From positions 1-22,707 of the forward strand of contig PWOG01000310.1 in NCBI GenBank assembly GCA_003557565.1: DNA of 22,707 bases, written 5' to 3'. The notes beneath the pieces are model-generated. The model saw nothing but the letters and a program-made list of their open reading frames with translations. It was not told the origin of the DNA and ran no database searches. Each line of letters begins with the position of its first letter. Within the stretch, counting starts at the first letter, position 1. This stretch comes from Desulfobulbaceae bacterium (lineage in GTDB: Bacteria; Desulfobacterota; Desulfobulbia; Desulfobulbales; Desulfurivibrionaceae). Positions 1 to 7,409 of the stretch are shown piece by piece. A program made the position numbers and the translations under genes.

Positions 1-61
1 CACCTCGTGGCGCTCATCATCGGCAAAAGTGGGGACTATCACCCTTTCTTCACCGCCCAGG
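1..61. repeat. 61-bp exact direct repeat, copy 1 (window edge)
   Basis: Bases 1-61 match 533-593 exactly in the same orientation. The match ends at base 62 (c here, g at 594). Copy 1 begins at the first base of the window, so its left limit is unknown. It is joined in frame to a dehydrogenase tail. An assembly junction or a true small duplication are both possible. Confidence 0.9.
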
Positions 62-279
62 CAGGCGCCGGAATCCGGGCCTGGGTAAACTGGCTGAACG
101 CCATGGGAGCCCCCACCGGCCTTGCCGACCTGGGTATCAGGACCGATGCCGCAGAACTTGAGGCCCTGGTCGATCATGCCCTGCCCCAGGCCCGGCTCTG
201 GCGCCTGCCTTACGACCGGAATGATTTATTGGCAATTTTGTCGGCACCGCAAAAAACGGCGGCGCCACTGGGGAAATAA
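1..279 (+). CDS. C-terminal fragment of a probable iron-containing alcohol dehydrogenase, chimeric at its left end
   Basis: The frame is open from base 1 and stops at 279. From about codon 21 the translation (GIRAWVNWLNAMGAPTGL, then LADLGI, then a closing DLLAIL) resembles the last helices of group III iron-dependent alcohol dehydrogenases, where a 'lGiPxxLxxLGi' turn is followed by a short C-terminal helix. The iron-binding and NAD-binding parts would lie outside the window. The first 20 codons do not fit that family: bases 1-61 are identical to 533-593, which is antisense to the DUF3108 gene. The true dehydrogenase sequence therefore probably begins near base 62. It converges on the DUF3108 gene with a 16-base gap. 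The family call rests on about 65 residues and is tentative. Confidence 0.5.
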   Translation, partial: HLVALIIGKSGDYHPFFTAQAGAGIRAWVNWLNAMGAPTGLADLGIRTDAAELEALVDHALPQARLWRLPYDRNDLLAILSAPQKTAAPLGK

Positions 280-295
280 CCCGGTATTACCAGGC

Positions 296-1132
296 TTAAT
301 TGCTGAATTCACCGGCCGGACCCTTGTAATAGGTAAGAGTGGCAACCAGGGAACCAATGGCGATCCGGGAACGAACCCGTACCGGGATCCGGTACTGGTC
401 ATCGGTCAGCCAGATTCTCGGATCGCCGGCTTTATCGTAAAGGCCGACAAAGCCCAGCCGCGGCTCTACCCTCAGGAACTCCTGCCGGCCAACCACGCTT
501 GTGAAGGTATCGGTCCCGGCCACATGCACTTCCACCTCGTGGCGCTCATCATCGGCAAAAGTGGGGACTATCACCCTTTCTTCACCGCCCAGGGGCATCA
601 CCCTGGTGGCATAAAAGGACGAGAATTCATTGTGAACCGGACCGTCCACCTGGTACTCTCGGATTGAATCGACCCGCCGGTGGTAAACTATCTCCCCGGT
701 CTCCTGATCGTAATAGGTTTCCCGTACCCTTTTGTTACCCCGCTTTTCCTCATCAATCTTGTAATAAGTTGGCAGGCGGTCAGCCGCTTGCACCACCACC
801 CGATAGTCGTCGCGCACCGGATAAATCGAATCCAGCAGACCGACGCTCCTGGCACTGACGTCAACGGCCAGTTGATCACCATGGTCATCAAGCTGCTTGA
901 CCTCAAAGATCAGCTTACCGGCCCGAAATCCCATAAAGGTCACGTCATAATGCAGGATTTCTCCCACGGGATAGGCAGTGGCCAGCAACTCGGCAACGGG
1001 TTCCGTCATCATCGCCGCCGCCGGCCGACCGGGCAGCGTCAGTAAAAGCAGTAACAGCAGCCAGCCGCCAACACGGCCGGGGATTTTTCTGGGTAACCTG
1101 TGGTTGGTTACCTTTCTGGACCACATGTTCAT
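296..1132 (-). CDS. DUF3108 domain protein, probably exported
   Basis: The protein is about 278 residues. It has a basic N-terminus (RKVTNHRLPRK), a leucine-rich membrane or signal segment (WLLLLLLLTLPG) and an AAAMM region that could be a signal peptidase site. The rest matches the DUF3108 pattern: an early YPVGEILHYDVTFMGFRAGK strand pair, then repeated beta-rich stretches and a C-terminal PVRVRSRIAIGSL segment. DUF3108 proteins are periplasmic or envelope-associated and of unsettled function. I chose the ATG at 1132 because a GGGGTG Shine-Dalgarno-like sequence precedes it by about 6 bases. A GTG at 1141 and an ATG at 1126 are alternatives. It is convergent with the dehydrogenase fragment and divergent from the histidine kinase. 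Confidence 0.8.
   Translation of the reverse strand: MNMWSRKVTNHRLPRKIPGRVGGWLLLLLLLTLPGRPAAAMMTEPVAELLATAYPVGEILHYDVTFMGFRAGKLIFEVKQLDDHGDQLAVDVSARSVGLLDSIYPVRDDYRVVVQAADRLPTYYKIDEEKRGNKRVRETYYDQETGEIVYHRRVDSIREYQVDGPVHNEFSSFYATRVMPLGGEERVIVPTFADDERHEVEVHVAGTDTFTSVVGRQEFLRVEPRLGFVGLYDKAGDPRIWLTDDQYRIPVRVRSRIAIGSLVATLTYYKGPAGEFSN
533..593. repeat. 61-bp exact direct repeat, copy 2 (inside DUF3108 gene)
   Basis: This is the native context of the repeated 61 bases. They lie within the minus-strand DUF3108 reading frame, which runs through them without interruption and encodes the segment around VIVPTFADDERHEVEV. Copy 1 at 1-61 is therefore the displaced one. Confidence 0.9.
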
Positions 1133-1653
1133 TTTGAACACCCCGGAAAAAAATTATCTTATGGCAACTCAACAAATGACACACCAGCTTAACCCAGGGC
1201 CATCGGTGCGGCAACGGAAAATCCCCCATATCTTCTTTATCGGCACACCTATGGAAAGACTCTTGTCAACCGTGATCAACGATCAACCTGCCGGGTTGAC
1301 AAAGCTGTTTCAGTCCGGCCACCTGTTACTCAGCAACCGTGCCAAACAGCGACCCTTTAATTAAATCGCAGCCCAAAGGCAATATAAGTATATTACCTGC
1401 CGTTGACCACTTGAACTTCCCTGAGGTGACATTCCCCCATAAACTGGTTATTTTTTATCCGTCCGGCCGCAAATCGGATAGATTTTAACCAAACGAGCCG
1501 GCCTTGAGCCGGTTTAACGCAAACAAAATACCCGCCAGGGGGCAAACGGGACGTGAATTTATTTTTTTCCTTGGCCGGCACGAATCGTGTAATGTCATAA
1601 ACCAGCCGCGACCAGAACAGTCACCTTTGTTGCATCGGAGTTTACTGAGTTAA
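1133..1653. other. 521-bp intergenic region between divergent genes
   Basis: No convincing gene is present. Short reading frames on both strands lack a ribosome-binding site and resemble nothing I know. TTGACA-like hexamers occur (for example near 1300 on plus and near 1266 on minus) but none has a well-spaced -10 box. A short inverted repeat with arms CACGA and TCGTG at 1579-1589 lies about 65 bases before the histidine kinase and could be an operator, but that is a guess. Promoters for both flanking genes should lie here. Confidence 0.5.
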
Positions 1654-3417
1654 ATGGAAAAACTGCCCGGGAAAAAAATAGTTTTCGCCTCACCGTGGAT
1701 CTTTGCCACCGCAGTGGGCCTGCTGCTGGCCATTGTTCTGGTCTTTGCGGTCAATAATTTGCAGCGGGAACAACGCCTGGCCAACGAAAACCTGTTGAAC
1801 CAGGGACGGGGCATCATCCGCATGCTGGAGGCCGGCACCAGGGCCACGATGATGCGCATGGGCAGTACCGACGCCGATCATCTGCAGCATCTTGTTGAAC
1901 AGGCGGCGGCGGAACCGGAAATTGTCTATATCGCCCTGATCGACCGGGAGGGCATAATTCTGGCCCACAGCGACCCTGAACTAATTAATACCAACCTTCC
2001 CTTCCCGCCACCGGAGGCGACCGCCAACGACACCCATGCCGGAACTTACCATCGTCTGCGGGAAGGCCCCGGGCTTGACCAGCGGGTATTCGAAGTCAGC
2101 TCCTCCTTTGCCCCGTTCGTCGGCCGGGGCGGTCGGCACCGGCACATGGAGCATCACCCCCGGATGCGCCGCCCCCCGGCCCTTGACAACAGCACGGAAG
2201 AACTGCTGATCCTGGTTGGCCTGGACATGAGCGAAGCGGAAGCGGTGCTCAGCCAGAACCGGCGCCACATCTTCTTCATTTCTCTGGCCCTGTTACTGGT
2301 GGGAATCGGTGGCTGGCTGGCCCTGCTCGGCGCCCAGGGTTACCGAACTGCGGAAAGAACCCTGCGCTACGTCCAGGCCTTCACCGGTCTGCTGATCTCT
2401 CGCCTGCCACTGGGGATCATTGCCGTGGACCGGCAGGGCCGGATTGAAACCTGCAATGAAGTAGCAGCCGGGATGTGCGCTGCCAGCACTGCCGGGTTGA
2501 TCGGCAAGCCGGCCGGCAAGGTGCTGCCCGAATTGATCGCCGATCAATTGAAGGATCCGCTCTCCACCGAAGAAGTCATCGATCGCGAAATCAGGCTGTC
2601 GCCGGAGCATGGCTCCACCGGCGGGGAACAAATGACCGTCATGCTCAGTGCAGTCCCCATCCGAGACCGGGAACAGCAGCTTATCGGCCGGGTTGTACTG
2701 CTCCACGACGTCACCAGAATGCAGGAAATGGAAAAAGAGGTACAAAGACACGAACGCCTGGTAGCCCTGGGTAAGATGGCGGCGGGGGTGGCCCACGAAA
2801 TCCGCAATCCGCTCAGCTCCATCAAGGGGCTGGCCACCCTGTTGGGCTCAGGCGACCGGGAGAACCGGCGGGAAGAGCAAGCCGCCCGCCTGCTGGTCAG
2901 CGAGGTGGAAAGGGTTAACCGCAGTATCAGCGAACTGCTGGACTTCGCCCGGCCCCAGGCCCTTGATTTCCGTCCGGTAAAGCTCAACGAATTGCTCAAC
3001 AACTCCCTGCAGCTGGTCAAGGCCGACGCCCAGTCCCTGGGGGTTGAGCTAAAATTACAGCCGGCCAGCGAACCACCAACCATCAGGCTGGACGCCGACC
3101 GCATCACCCAGGTGCTGCTCAATCTTTATCTCAACAGTCTGCAGGCCATGCCCGACGGCGGTACTCTGGAGGTCGGGATGGATTGGAAGCCGGAGACGGG
3201 TAAGGTGACGATCAGAGTCCGGGATACCGGCGGCGGCATCGCCCCGGAGATTCTGCCCCGGATAACCGACCCCTATTTTACCACCAAACCCGAAGGCTCC
3301 GGCCTTGGGCTGGCACTGGTCCAGAAAATCATCGACGACCACGGCGGCAGAATGGAATTTGCCAGCCAACCGAACCAGGGAACCACGGTAACCATAACCC
3401 TGCCCGCCGCAGCCTGA
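1654..3417 (+). CDS. ZraS/HydH-like sensor histidine kinase with PAS domain
   Basis: This 587-residue membrane kinase has a TM segment at about 12-34, a periplasmic region of about 170 residues, a second TM at about 205-226, a PAS-like domain at about 241-350, then HisKA and HATPase domains. The phospho-acceptor is H381 in GVAHEIRNPLSSIKGL. The N box is LNLYLNSLQA (489-498), G1 is DTGGGI (524-529), the F box is PYFTTK (540-545) and G2 is GSGLGLAL (548-555). The kinase core closely resembles ZraS (HydH), the NtrB-type zinc-stress sensor. The periplasmic part carries RHRHMEHH (161-168), followed by PRMRR, and an MMRM stretch (66-69), possible metal ligands. It is longer than E. coli ZraS (about 465 residues), mainly because of the PAS domain. 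ZraS kinases usually sit beside an NtrC-type regulator. None is adjacent here: upstream is DUF3108, downstream a convergent murA. The metal-sensing role is inferred. Confidence 0.88.
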   Translation: MEKLPGKKIVFASPWIFATAVGLLLAIVLVFAVNNLQREQRLANENLLNQGRGIIRMLEAGTRATMMRMGSTDADHLQHLVEQAAAEPEIVYIALIDREGIILAHSDPELINTNLPFPPPEATANDTHAGTYHRLREGPGLDQRVFEVSSSFAPFVGRGGRHRHMEHHPRMRRPPALDNSTEELLILVGLDMSEAEAVLSQNRRHIFFISLALLLVGIGGWLALLGAQGYRTAERTLRYVQAFTGLLISRLPLGIIAVDRQGRIETCNEVAAGMCAASTAGLIGKPAGKVLPELIADQLKDPLSTEEVIDREIRLSPEHGSTGGEQMTVMLSAVPIRDREQQLIGRVVLLHDVTRMQEMEKEVQRHERLVALGKMAAGVAHEIRNPLSSIKGLATLLGSGDRENRREEQAARLLVSEVERVNRSISELLDFARPQALDFRPVKLNELLNNSLQLVKADAQSLGVELKLQPASEPPTIRLDADRITQVLLNLYLNSLQAMPDGGTLEVGMDWKPETGKVTIRVRDTGGGIAPEILPRITDPYFTTKPEGSGLGLALVQKIIDDHGGRMEFASQPNQGTTVTITLPAAA

Positions 3418-3424
3418 AATGCCA

Positions 3425-3446
3425 GCGATCACGGGGGGGTGATCGC
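3425..3446. other. Perfect 8-bp hairpin after the histidine kinase
   Basis: The arms GCGATCAC (3425-3432) and GTGATCGC (3439-3446) flank a loop of six G. It starts 8 bases after the kinase stop codon and could slow or end transcription from both sides of this convergent gap. There is no T-run, so it is not a standard intrinsic terminator. The same GATCAC/GTGATC theme recurs at the edges of intergenic hairpins at 14656-14684 and 18427-18527. Confidence 0.6.
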
Positions 3447-3447
3447 T

Positions 3448-3617
3448 CACGATTATGCGTAACCGTTCACCAGAGGTACTAACTTACCGGCCTAACGGGC
3501 CGTAATCGTTCAGCAGTGCCGCAGATTCGGGTGGGCAGCCAGGCGCAGCGTACACCGGTACTCAAGCCTGGCTGATCGCCCGAAGGTGCTGGGCTGCTGA
3601 ACGATTACGATTAAGCG
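3448..3617 (+). repeat. Intergenic structured repeat, copy E1 (leader plus hairpin core)
   Basis: The leader part, about 3459-3503, contains GTAACCGTTCACCAGAG and CTAACGGGCCGT. The hairpin part has perfect 16-bp arms at 3501-3516 and 3594-3609. Nested stems lie inside: TTCGGG/CCCGAA (3526-3531/3579-3584) and CAGCCAGGC/GCCTGGCTG (3536-3544/3566-3574). The core contains AGCGTAC and ends in TGGCTGATCGCCCGAAGGTG (20 bases identical in copy E2). Near-identical direct repeats flank the unit: ACGATTATGCG at 3449-3459 and ACGATTAAGCG at 3607-3617. The right-hand repeat contains the murA stop codon. No protein is encoded. I do not recognise the family. Confidence 0.85.
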
Positions 3618-4867
3618 GGTTGGCGATGGATCACGGCCCCGACCCGGCTCAGTTTGCCCACCAGGTCGTCATAACCCCGGTCCAGGTGGTAGACCCGGGA
3701 GATTTCGGTAATCCCTTCGGCGGCCAGGCCGGCAATAACCAGTGAGGCGCTGGCCCGGAGATCCGTGGCCATTACCGGCGCCCCGCGCAGCCCGCCGGTG
3801 CCGGTGACAATGGCGCTGTGCCCGTCGATCCGGATATCGGCCCCCATCCGGTGCAGCTCCGCCACGTGCATGAAACGGTTTTCAAAAATGGTTTCAGTGA
3901 TCAGGCTCAAGCCGTTGCTGAAACACATCAGGGCCATCATCTGGGCCTGCAGGTCGGTGGGGAAGCCAGGGAAAGGCATGGTCTTGATATCAACCGCCCG
4001 CAATGGTTCCCGGCGGGCAACATGAAGCCGGTCCTTTTCCTCCCGCACCTTCACCCCGGCGGCCCCCAGTTTAGCATAAAGCGACGGCAACAAGGCGGGA
4101 TCACAATTGCTCAGGGTCAGTTCGCCACCAATGGCCCCAACGGCGATGAGGAAAGTGCCGGTTTCAATCCGGTCCGGCACCACCCTGATGCGAGCCGGCT
4201 TCAGGCGGGTCACCCCTTTGATCAACAGGGTGTCACTGCCCCGACCCTTGATTTTTGCCCCCATGCCATTGAGCATATCCACCAGATTGCCGATCTCCGG
4301 CTCCCGGGCGGCGTTTTTGATCACCGTATCCCCCTTGGCCAGCACCGCACCCATGAGGATATTTTCGGTGGCGGTCACCGATGGAATATCAAAGCAGATG
4401 GTGGCCCCTTCCATGCGGCCGTCCACTGAGGCATCAACATAGCCCTGGTCCAGTTGATGCCGCACTCCCAGTTGCTGAAAACCCTGGAGATGGAAGTTGA
4501 TGGGTCGAGCCCCGATGGCGCAGCCGCCGGGCAACGATACCCGGGCCCGGTTCATCCTGGCCAGCAGAGGCCCCAGGACCAGCACCGAAGCCCGCATGGT
4601 CTTGACCAGATCATAGGATGCCTCAAAATTATTAAGACCGGAGGTATCGATGGTCAGAGTATCCCCGTCCCTGCTCCAGGTGGCTCCCAGGGATTCGAGC
4701 AGCGCAAGCATGGTACGGGTATCACGCAGATCGGGAACATTTTCCAGCACATGGGGACCGGGGCTCAACAGCGTGGCGCAGATCAACGGCAGAGCGGCAT
4801 TCTTGGCCCCGCTGATGGCGATTTCCCCTTGCAGGGGGTGGCCTCCTTCAATGACAATTTTATCCAT
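3611..4867 (-). CDS. murA: UDP-N-acetylglucosamine 1-carboxyvinyltransferase MurA
   Basis: MurA transfers enolpyruvate from PEP to UDP-GlcNAc, the first committed step of peptidoglycan synthesis, in the cytoplasm. The 418-residue length is typical. The start reads MDKIVIEGGHPLQGEIAISG, followed by the catalytic K22-N23 pair (AKNAALPL). The active-site loop PGGCAIGARPI keeps the cysteine at about residue 116, equivalent to E. coli C115, so fosfomycin sensitivity would be expected. The conserved Asp is in FPTDLQAQ. I chose the ATG at 4867; an AAGGGG sequence lies 7 bases before it, and a TTG directly upstream is less likely. It is last in the series rho-rpmE-prfA-prmC-murA, 167 bases after prmC. 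Its stop codon lies inside the flanking repeat of element E1. Confidence 0.97.
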   Translation of the reverse strand: MDKIVIEGGHPLQGEIAISGAKNAALPLICATLLSPGPHVLENVPDLRDTRTMLALLESLGATWSRDGDTLTIDTSGLNNFEASYDLVKTMRASVLVLGPLLARMNRARVSLPGGCAIGARPINFHLQGFQQLGVRHQLDQGYVDASVDGRMEGATICFDIPSVTATENILMGAVLAKGDTVIKNAAREPEIGNLVDMLNGMGAKIKGRGSDTLLIKGVTRLKPARIRVVPDRIETGTFLIAVGAIGGELTLSNCDPALLPSLYAKLGAAGVKVREEKDRLHVARREPLRAVDIKTMPFPGFPTDLQAQMMALMCFSNGLSLITETIFENRFMHVAELHRMGADIRIDGHSAIVTGTGGLRGAPVMATDLRASASLVIAGLAAEGITEISRVYHLDRGYDDLVGKLSRVGAVIHRQPA

Positions 4868-5034
4868 CAACCTTCCCCTTAAACGTTTATCCGAGTCAAT
4901 AACCCTCTTGCATAATACGAGCCGTAAAGGTTACGGCGGTAAGCAACTTCGATCACGCCGACCGGGCGACCCTGTCAGCGCCAAATCGTGGAGGCGACAC
5001 AACCCCGCTATCGGTATTGCAGGATGTTTGCCCC
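4868..5034. other. murA-prmC gap with small hairpin
   Basis: The gap holds a perfect 7-bp stem, GCCGTAA/TTACGGC (4921-4927/4931-4937), with a three-base loop. Next to it is GCGGTAAG followed by a GATCAC at 4952-4957, a pairing of motifs also seen near 14648 and, in variant form, near 15976. No gene is seen. It may serve as murA leader or promoter region, but no clear -35/-10 pair is visible. Confidence 0.45.
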
Positions 5035-5961
5035 TTAACTGCGGCGGGCGCGCAAAACTCTTGGCAACCCGGCCAGATCCGGCAGAATTTCCGTTTGCCG
5101 GTAAGCGGGATTAGCGGCGAAAAGACGGGCCACTGCCTGCTGGTCCCAACCGATTTCCATCAACAACAGGGCCCCGGGGCGAAGAACCGCAGGCAATGCC
5201 TGACAGATCGCCACGATATCATCAAGGCCCTCCTCACCGCCGTCCAGGGCCAACCGGGGTTCAAAATCCCGGACCTCCGGCTGCAGATCCGCCAGCTCAC
5301 CCCGGACCACATAGGGGGGATTGGCCAGGGCCAGGTCAAACCACGGCTCTGCCGCCAGGGCCGTCAGCCAGTCGCTGGCGACAAAGCTGATCCGCTCCGC
5401 CACCCCGTGCCTTCGGGCATTGGCCCGGGCCAGGGCAAGGGCGGCGGGTGAACGGTCCAGGGCCACTATATGGGCGGATGCAATTTCCCGGGCCAGCACC
5501 ACGGCCAGGATACCACTGCCGGTCCCCAGATCCAGAATCCGCCAGGGGCGGTCCCCGAAGTGAGATTCCACCGTTTTGACAAAGTCAAGGGCCTGTTCAA
5601 CCAGCAGTTCCGTTTCCGGACGGGGAATTAGAACCTCGGGGCCGACGGTAAAGGACAGTGACCAGAACTCCCACTCTCCCAGGATATAAGCAAGGGGCTC
5701 ACGCCGCTGACGGCGCTCGAGGGCGGTCAGCAGTTTCAGCCGCAAAGGCTCGGCAAGCTGTTGATCGGCGGCCAATACCAGGCCGGCCCGATTGCAGCCC
5801 AGCAGCCAGCCCAGAAGCATATCGGTCTCCATCTCCGCTTCGCCTACCCCGGCCCGGCGCAGGCGGCCGATGATCCGGAGTCTTAGCTCCCCTATTCTGG
5901 CTCCGGCGGGTATGTCCGCCCACGGGGGATCATCGGTACAGTCATGGGAGTTAGCGTTCAC
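5035..5961 (-). CDS. prmC: Peptide chain release factor N5-glutamine methyltransferase PrmC
   Basis: PrmC methylates the glutamine of the GGQ motif in release factors RF1 and RF2 using S-adenosylmethionine. The sequence has an N-terminal helical domain (IGELRLRI...ETDMLLGWLLG), the linker motif IPRPETELLVE, the SAM-binding motif ILDLGTGSGIL and the catalytic NPPY in LALANPPYVV. It follows its substrate gene prfA, the usual arrangement. The start is uncertain: no in-frame ATG exists before the middle of the N-terminal domain. Candidates are GTG 5961 (used here), TTG 5970 and TTG 5973, none with a good ribosome-binding site. All three lie inside repeat element E2, so the first few residues are encoded by the element. 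Confidence 0.93.
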   Translation of the reverse strand: MNANSHDCTDDPPWADIPAGARIGELRLRIIGRLRRAGVGEAEMETDMLLGWLLGCNRAGLVLAADQQLAEPLRLKLLTALERRQRREPLAYILGEWEFWSLSFTVGPEVLIPRPETELLVEQALDFVKTVESHFGDRPWRILDLGTGSGILAVVLAREIASAHIVALDRSPAALALARANARRHGVAERISFVASDWLTALAAEPWFDLALANPPYVVRGELADLQPEVRDFEPRLALDGGEEGLDDIVAICQALPAVLRPGALLLMEIGWDQQAVARLFAANPAYRQTEILPDLAGLPRVLRARRS

Positions 5962-6109
5962 CAGGGCCAACAAGGTGTTGATTTAACAGGCTGTAAACGA
6001 ACAGCTGTGCCCCAGATGAGGTCTTGCAGCCCAGCGCCGCGTACCCCGCGCATGTGAGCTTGGCTGATCGCCCGAAGGTGAGGTGCGGCTGTTCGTTTAT
6101 TCATGGGAG
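5942..6109 (+). repeat. Intergenic structured repeat, copy E2, with exact 9-bp flanking repeats
   Basis: The 150-bp unit (5951-6100) is bracketed by exact direct repeats TCATGGGAG (5942-5950 and 6101-6109). The leader is CGTTCACCAGGGCCAAC ... TTAACAGGCTGT. The hairpin has perfect 12-bp arms TAAACGAACAGC (5994-6005) and GCTGTTCGTTTA (6088-6099). The core shares TGGCTGATCGCCCGAAGGTG with copy E1. Compared with E1 the arms changed TT to AA on one side and AA to TT on the other, keeping pairing. It sits between prfA and prmC and overlaps the probable prmC start. Confidence 0.87.
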
Positions 6110-6119
6110 CAATCTCGGC

Positions 6120-7190
6120 TTACTGGGACTGACTTTTCAGGGCCTCGGTTTGAAAATGGAGCACCAGCGGCTCGATCACTTCCTCAAGATGGCCCATCAT
6201 CACCGCATCCAGACGGTAGGTGGTGAGGTTGATGCGGTGTTCGGTAAGGCGATTCTGGGGAAAGTTGTAGGTTCTGACCCGCTCGCTGCGATCCCCGCTG
6301 CCCACCTGATTTTTACGGTCACTGGAGATCTGATCGTGCTGCTGCTCCTGCAGCCGGTCAAGCAGCCGCGCCCGCAGGACCTGCAGAGCCTTGGCCTTGT
6401 TTTTGTGCTGGGATTTCTCATCCTGGCAGATGACCACCAGGCCGGTGGGCAGATGGGTGACCCGTACCGCCGAATCGGTGGTATTGACGCTCTGACCACC
6501 GGGGCCGGAGGAACGGAAAACATCGAACTTGAGTTCGGAGGTATTGATATTCAATTCCACCTCCTCGGCCTCGGGAAGCACCGCCACCGTCACCGCCGAG
6601 GTATGGACCCGGCCCTGGGTCTCGGTGGCCGGCACTCGCTGCACCCGGTGAACCCCGGATTCGTACTTGAGCTGACTGTAAACATGATCACCGCTGATCA
6701 GGGCAATGATCTCCTTGTAGCCCCCAATGCCGATGGGGTTGCTGCTCATGACTTCCACCTTCCAGCCCTTATCCTCGGCATAACGGCTGTACATGCGGAA
6801 CATGTCGGCGGCAAACAAAGCGGCTTCGTCGCCCCCGGTGCCTGCCCGTATTTCCAGCAGCACGTTTTTTTCGTCGTTGGGATCCTTGGGCAACAGGGCC
6901 AGCCGCAGATCCTTTTCCAGGGCCGCGATCCTTTCCTGCAGATCATCGTTTTCCGTCCGGATCAGGTCCAGCATTTCCTCGTCCTCTTCATCATTCAGGA
7001 GCTGCCGGTTGGCGGCAAAAGCCTCCTGGGCCTGGCGATAACTGCTGTAAAGAGAATCGAGCTTACTGACCTGGGAGTGCTCCTTGGCCAGGGACCGAAA
7101 GCGCGCCGGATCCTTCATCAGATCCGGGTCGGAAAGACGGTCTTCCAGCAATTTTTTCCGTTCTTTAATATCAATTAATTGTTCAAACAT
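6120..7190 (-). CDS. prfA: Peptide chain release factor 1 (RF1)
   Basis: RF1 recognises UAA and UAG stop codons in the ribosomal A site and triggers peptide release. The 356-residue length is typical. The anticodon-like tripeptide is PAT (187-189, in RVPATETQGRVH), the RF1 form rather than the SPF of RF2. The catalytic GGQ is at 231-233 in SSGPGGQSVNTT. The N-terminal third is helical and charged, as expected for domain 1. The ATG at 7190 gives the usual MFEQL start. It lies between rpmE and prmC. A strong intrinsic terminator ends only 43 bases before the start codon, so expression may depend on read-through. Confidence 0.97.
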   Translation of the reverse strand: MFEQLIDIKERKKLLEDRLSDPDLMKDPARFRSLAKEHSQVSKLDSLYSSYRQAQEAFAANRQLLNDEEDEEMLDLIRTENDDLQERIAALEKDLRLALLPKDPNDEKNVLLEIRAGTGGDEAALFAADMFRMYSRYAEDKGWKVEVMSSNPIGIGGYKEIIALISGDHVYSQLKYESGVHRVQRVPATETQGRVHTSAVTVAVLPEAEEVELNINTSELKFDVFRSSGPGGQSVNTTDSAVRVTHLPTGLVVICQDEKSQHKNKAKALQVLRARLLDRLQEQQHDQISSDRKNQVGSGDRSERVRTYNFPQNRLTEHRINLTTYRLDAVMMGHLEEVIEPLVLHFQTEALKSQSQ

Positions 7191-7233
7191 GGCCTGGGCA
7201 AGGTTGAATTGGGCCGCTCGAAAGGTGGTTTAC

Positions 7234-7286
7234 AAAAAAAACGCCCCAGGACCGGTGCCACCAAACGGCACACTCCCTGGGGCGTT
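7234..7286 (-). terminator. Strong Rho-independent terminator between rpmE and prfA
   Basis: Read on the minus strand, a perfect 11-bp stem AACGCCCCAGG/CCTGGGGCGTT (arms 7276-7286 and 7240-7250) encloses a smaller GTGCC/GGCAC stem and runs straight into a tract of eight T (7234-7241). It lies 124 bases after the rpmE stop and 43 bases before the prfA start. It could end the rpmE transcript or act as an attenuator in the prfA leader. Confidence 0.88.
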
Positions 7287-7345
7287 ACAAAGGAGGAGAA
7301 GCAAACATCTACTTTTATCGTCGCCGCAACCAGCGACGACCCGGC

Positions 7346-7401
7346 ACGCCCTGTAATCTGCTGTGTCATCATTGCCGTTTAACAGGGTGTATTTTTTTTT
7401 G
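7346..7401 (+). terminator. Possible plus-strand intrinsic terminator facing the previous one
   Basis: ACGCCCTGT (7346-7354) can pair with ACAGGGTGT (7382-7390), nine pairs with one G-T wobble, followed by A and ten T (7392-7401) on the plus strand. The loop is long (27 bases). A further hairpin, TCGTCGC/GCGACGA (7318-7324/7333-7339), lies just before it. No plus-strand gene leads into it, so it would end an antisense or small RNA, or protect against opposing transcription. Confidence 0.4.
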
Positions 7402-7409
7402 CCGGTGGA

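Noticed and set aside
1393..1581. 62-codon minus-strand frame in the DUF3108-kinase gap
   Set aside because: GTG start without ribosome-binding site, composition unlike the neighbouring genes, and no recognisable family.
1573..1592. Sigma54-like sequence (GGCACG ... GTGTA) before the histidine kinase
   Set aside because: The GC of the -12 element is missing, so it does not meet the consensus. A TGGCACGG ... TTGCT near 1340 on the minus strand has the wrong spacing.
3501..3609. Integron attC site
   Set aside because: The element is imperfectly palindromic and near 100 bp, but lacks the GTTRRRY/RYYYAAC core sites, and there are no gene cassettes or integrase.
6024..7178. 384-codon plus-strand open frame opposite prfA
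   Set aside because: It is the antisense shadow of RF1; the minus-strand protein has intact PAT and GGQ motifs.
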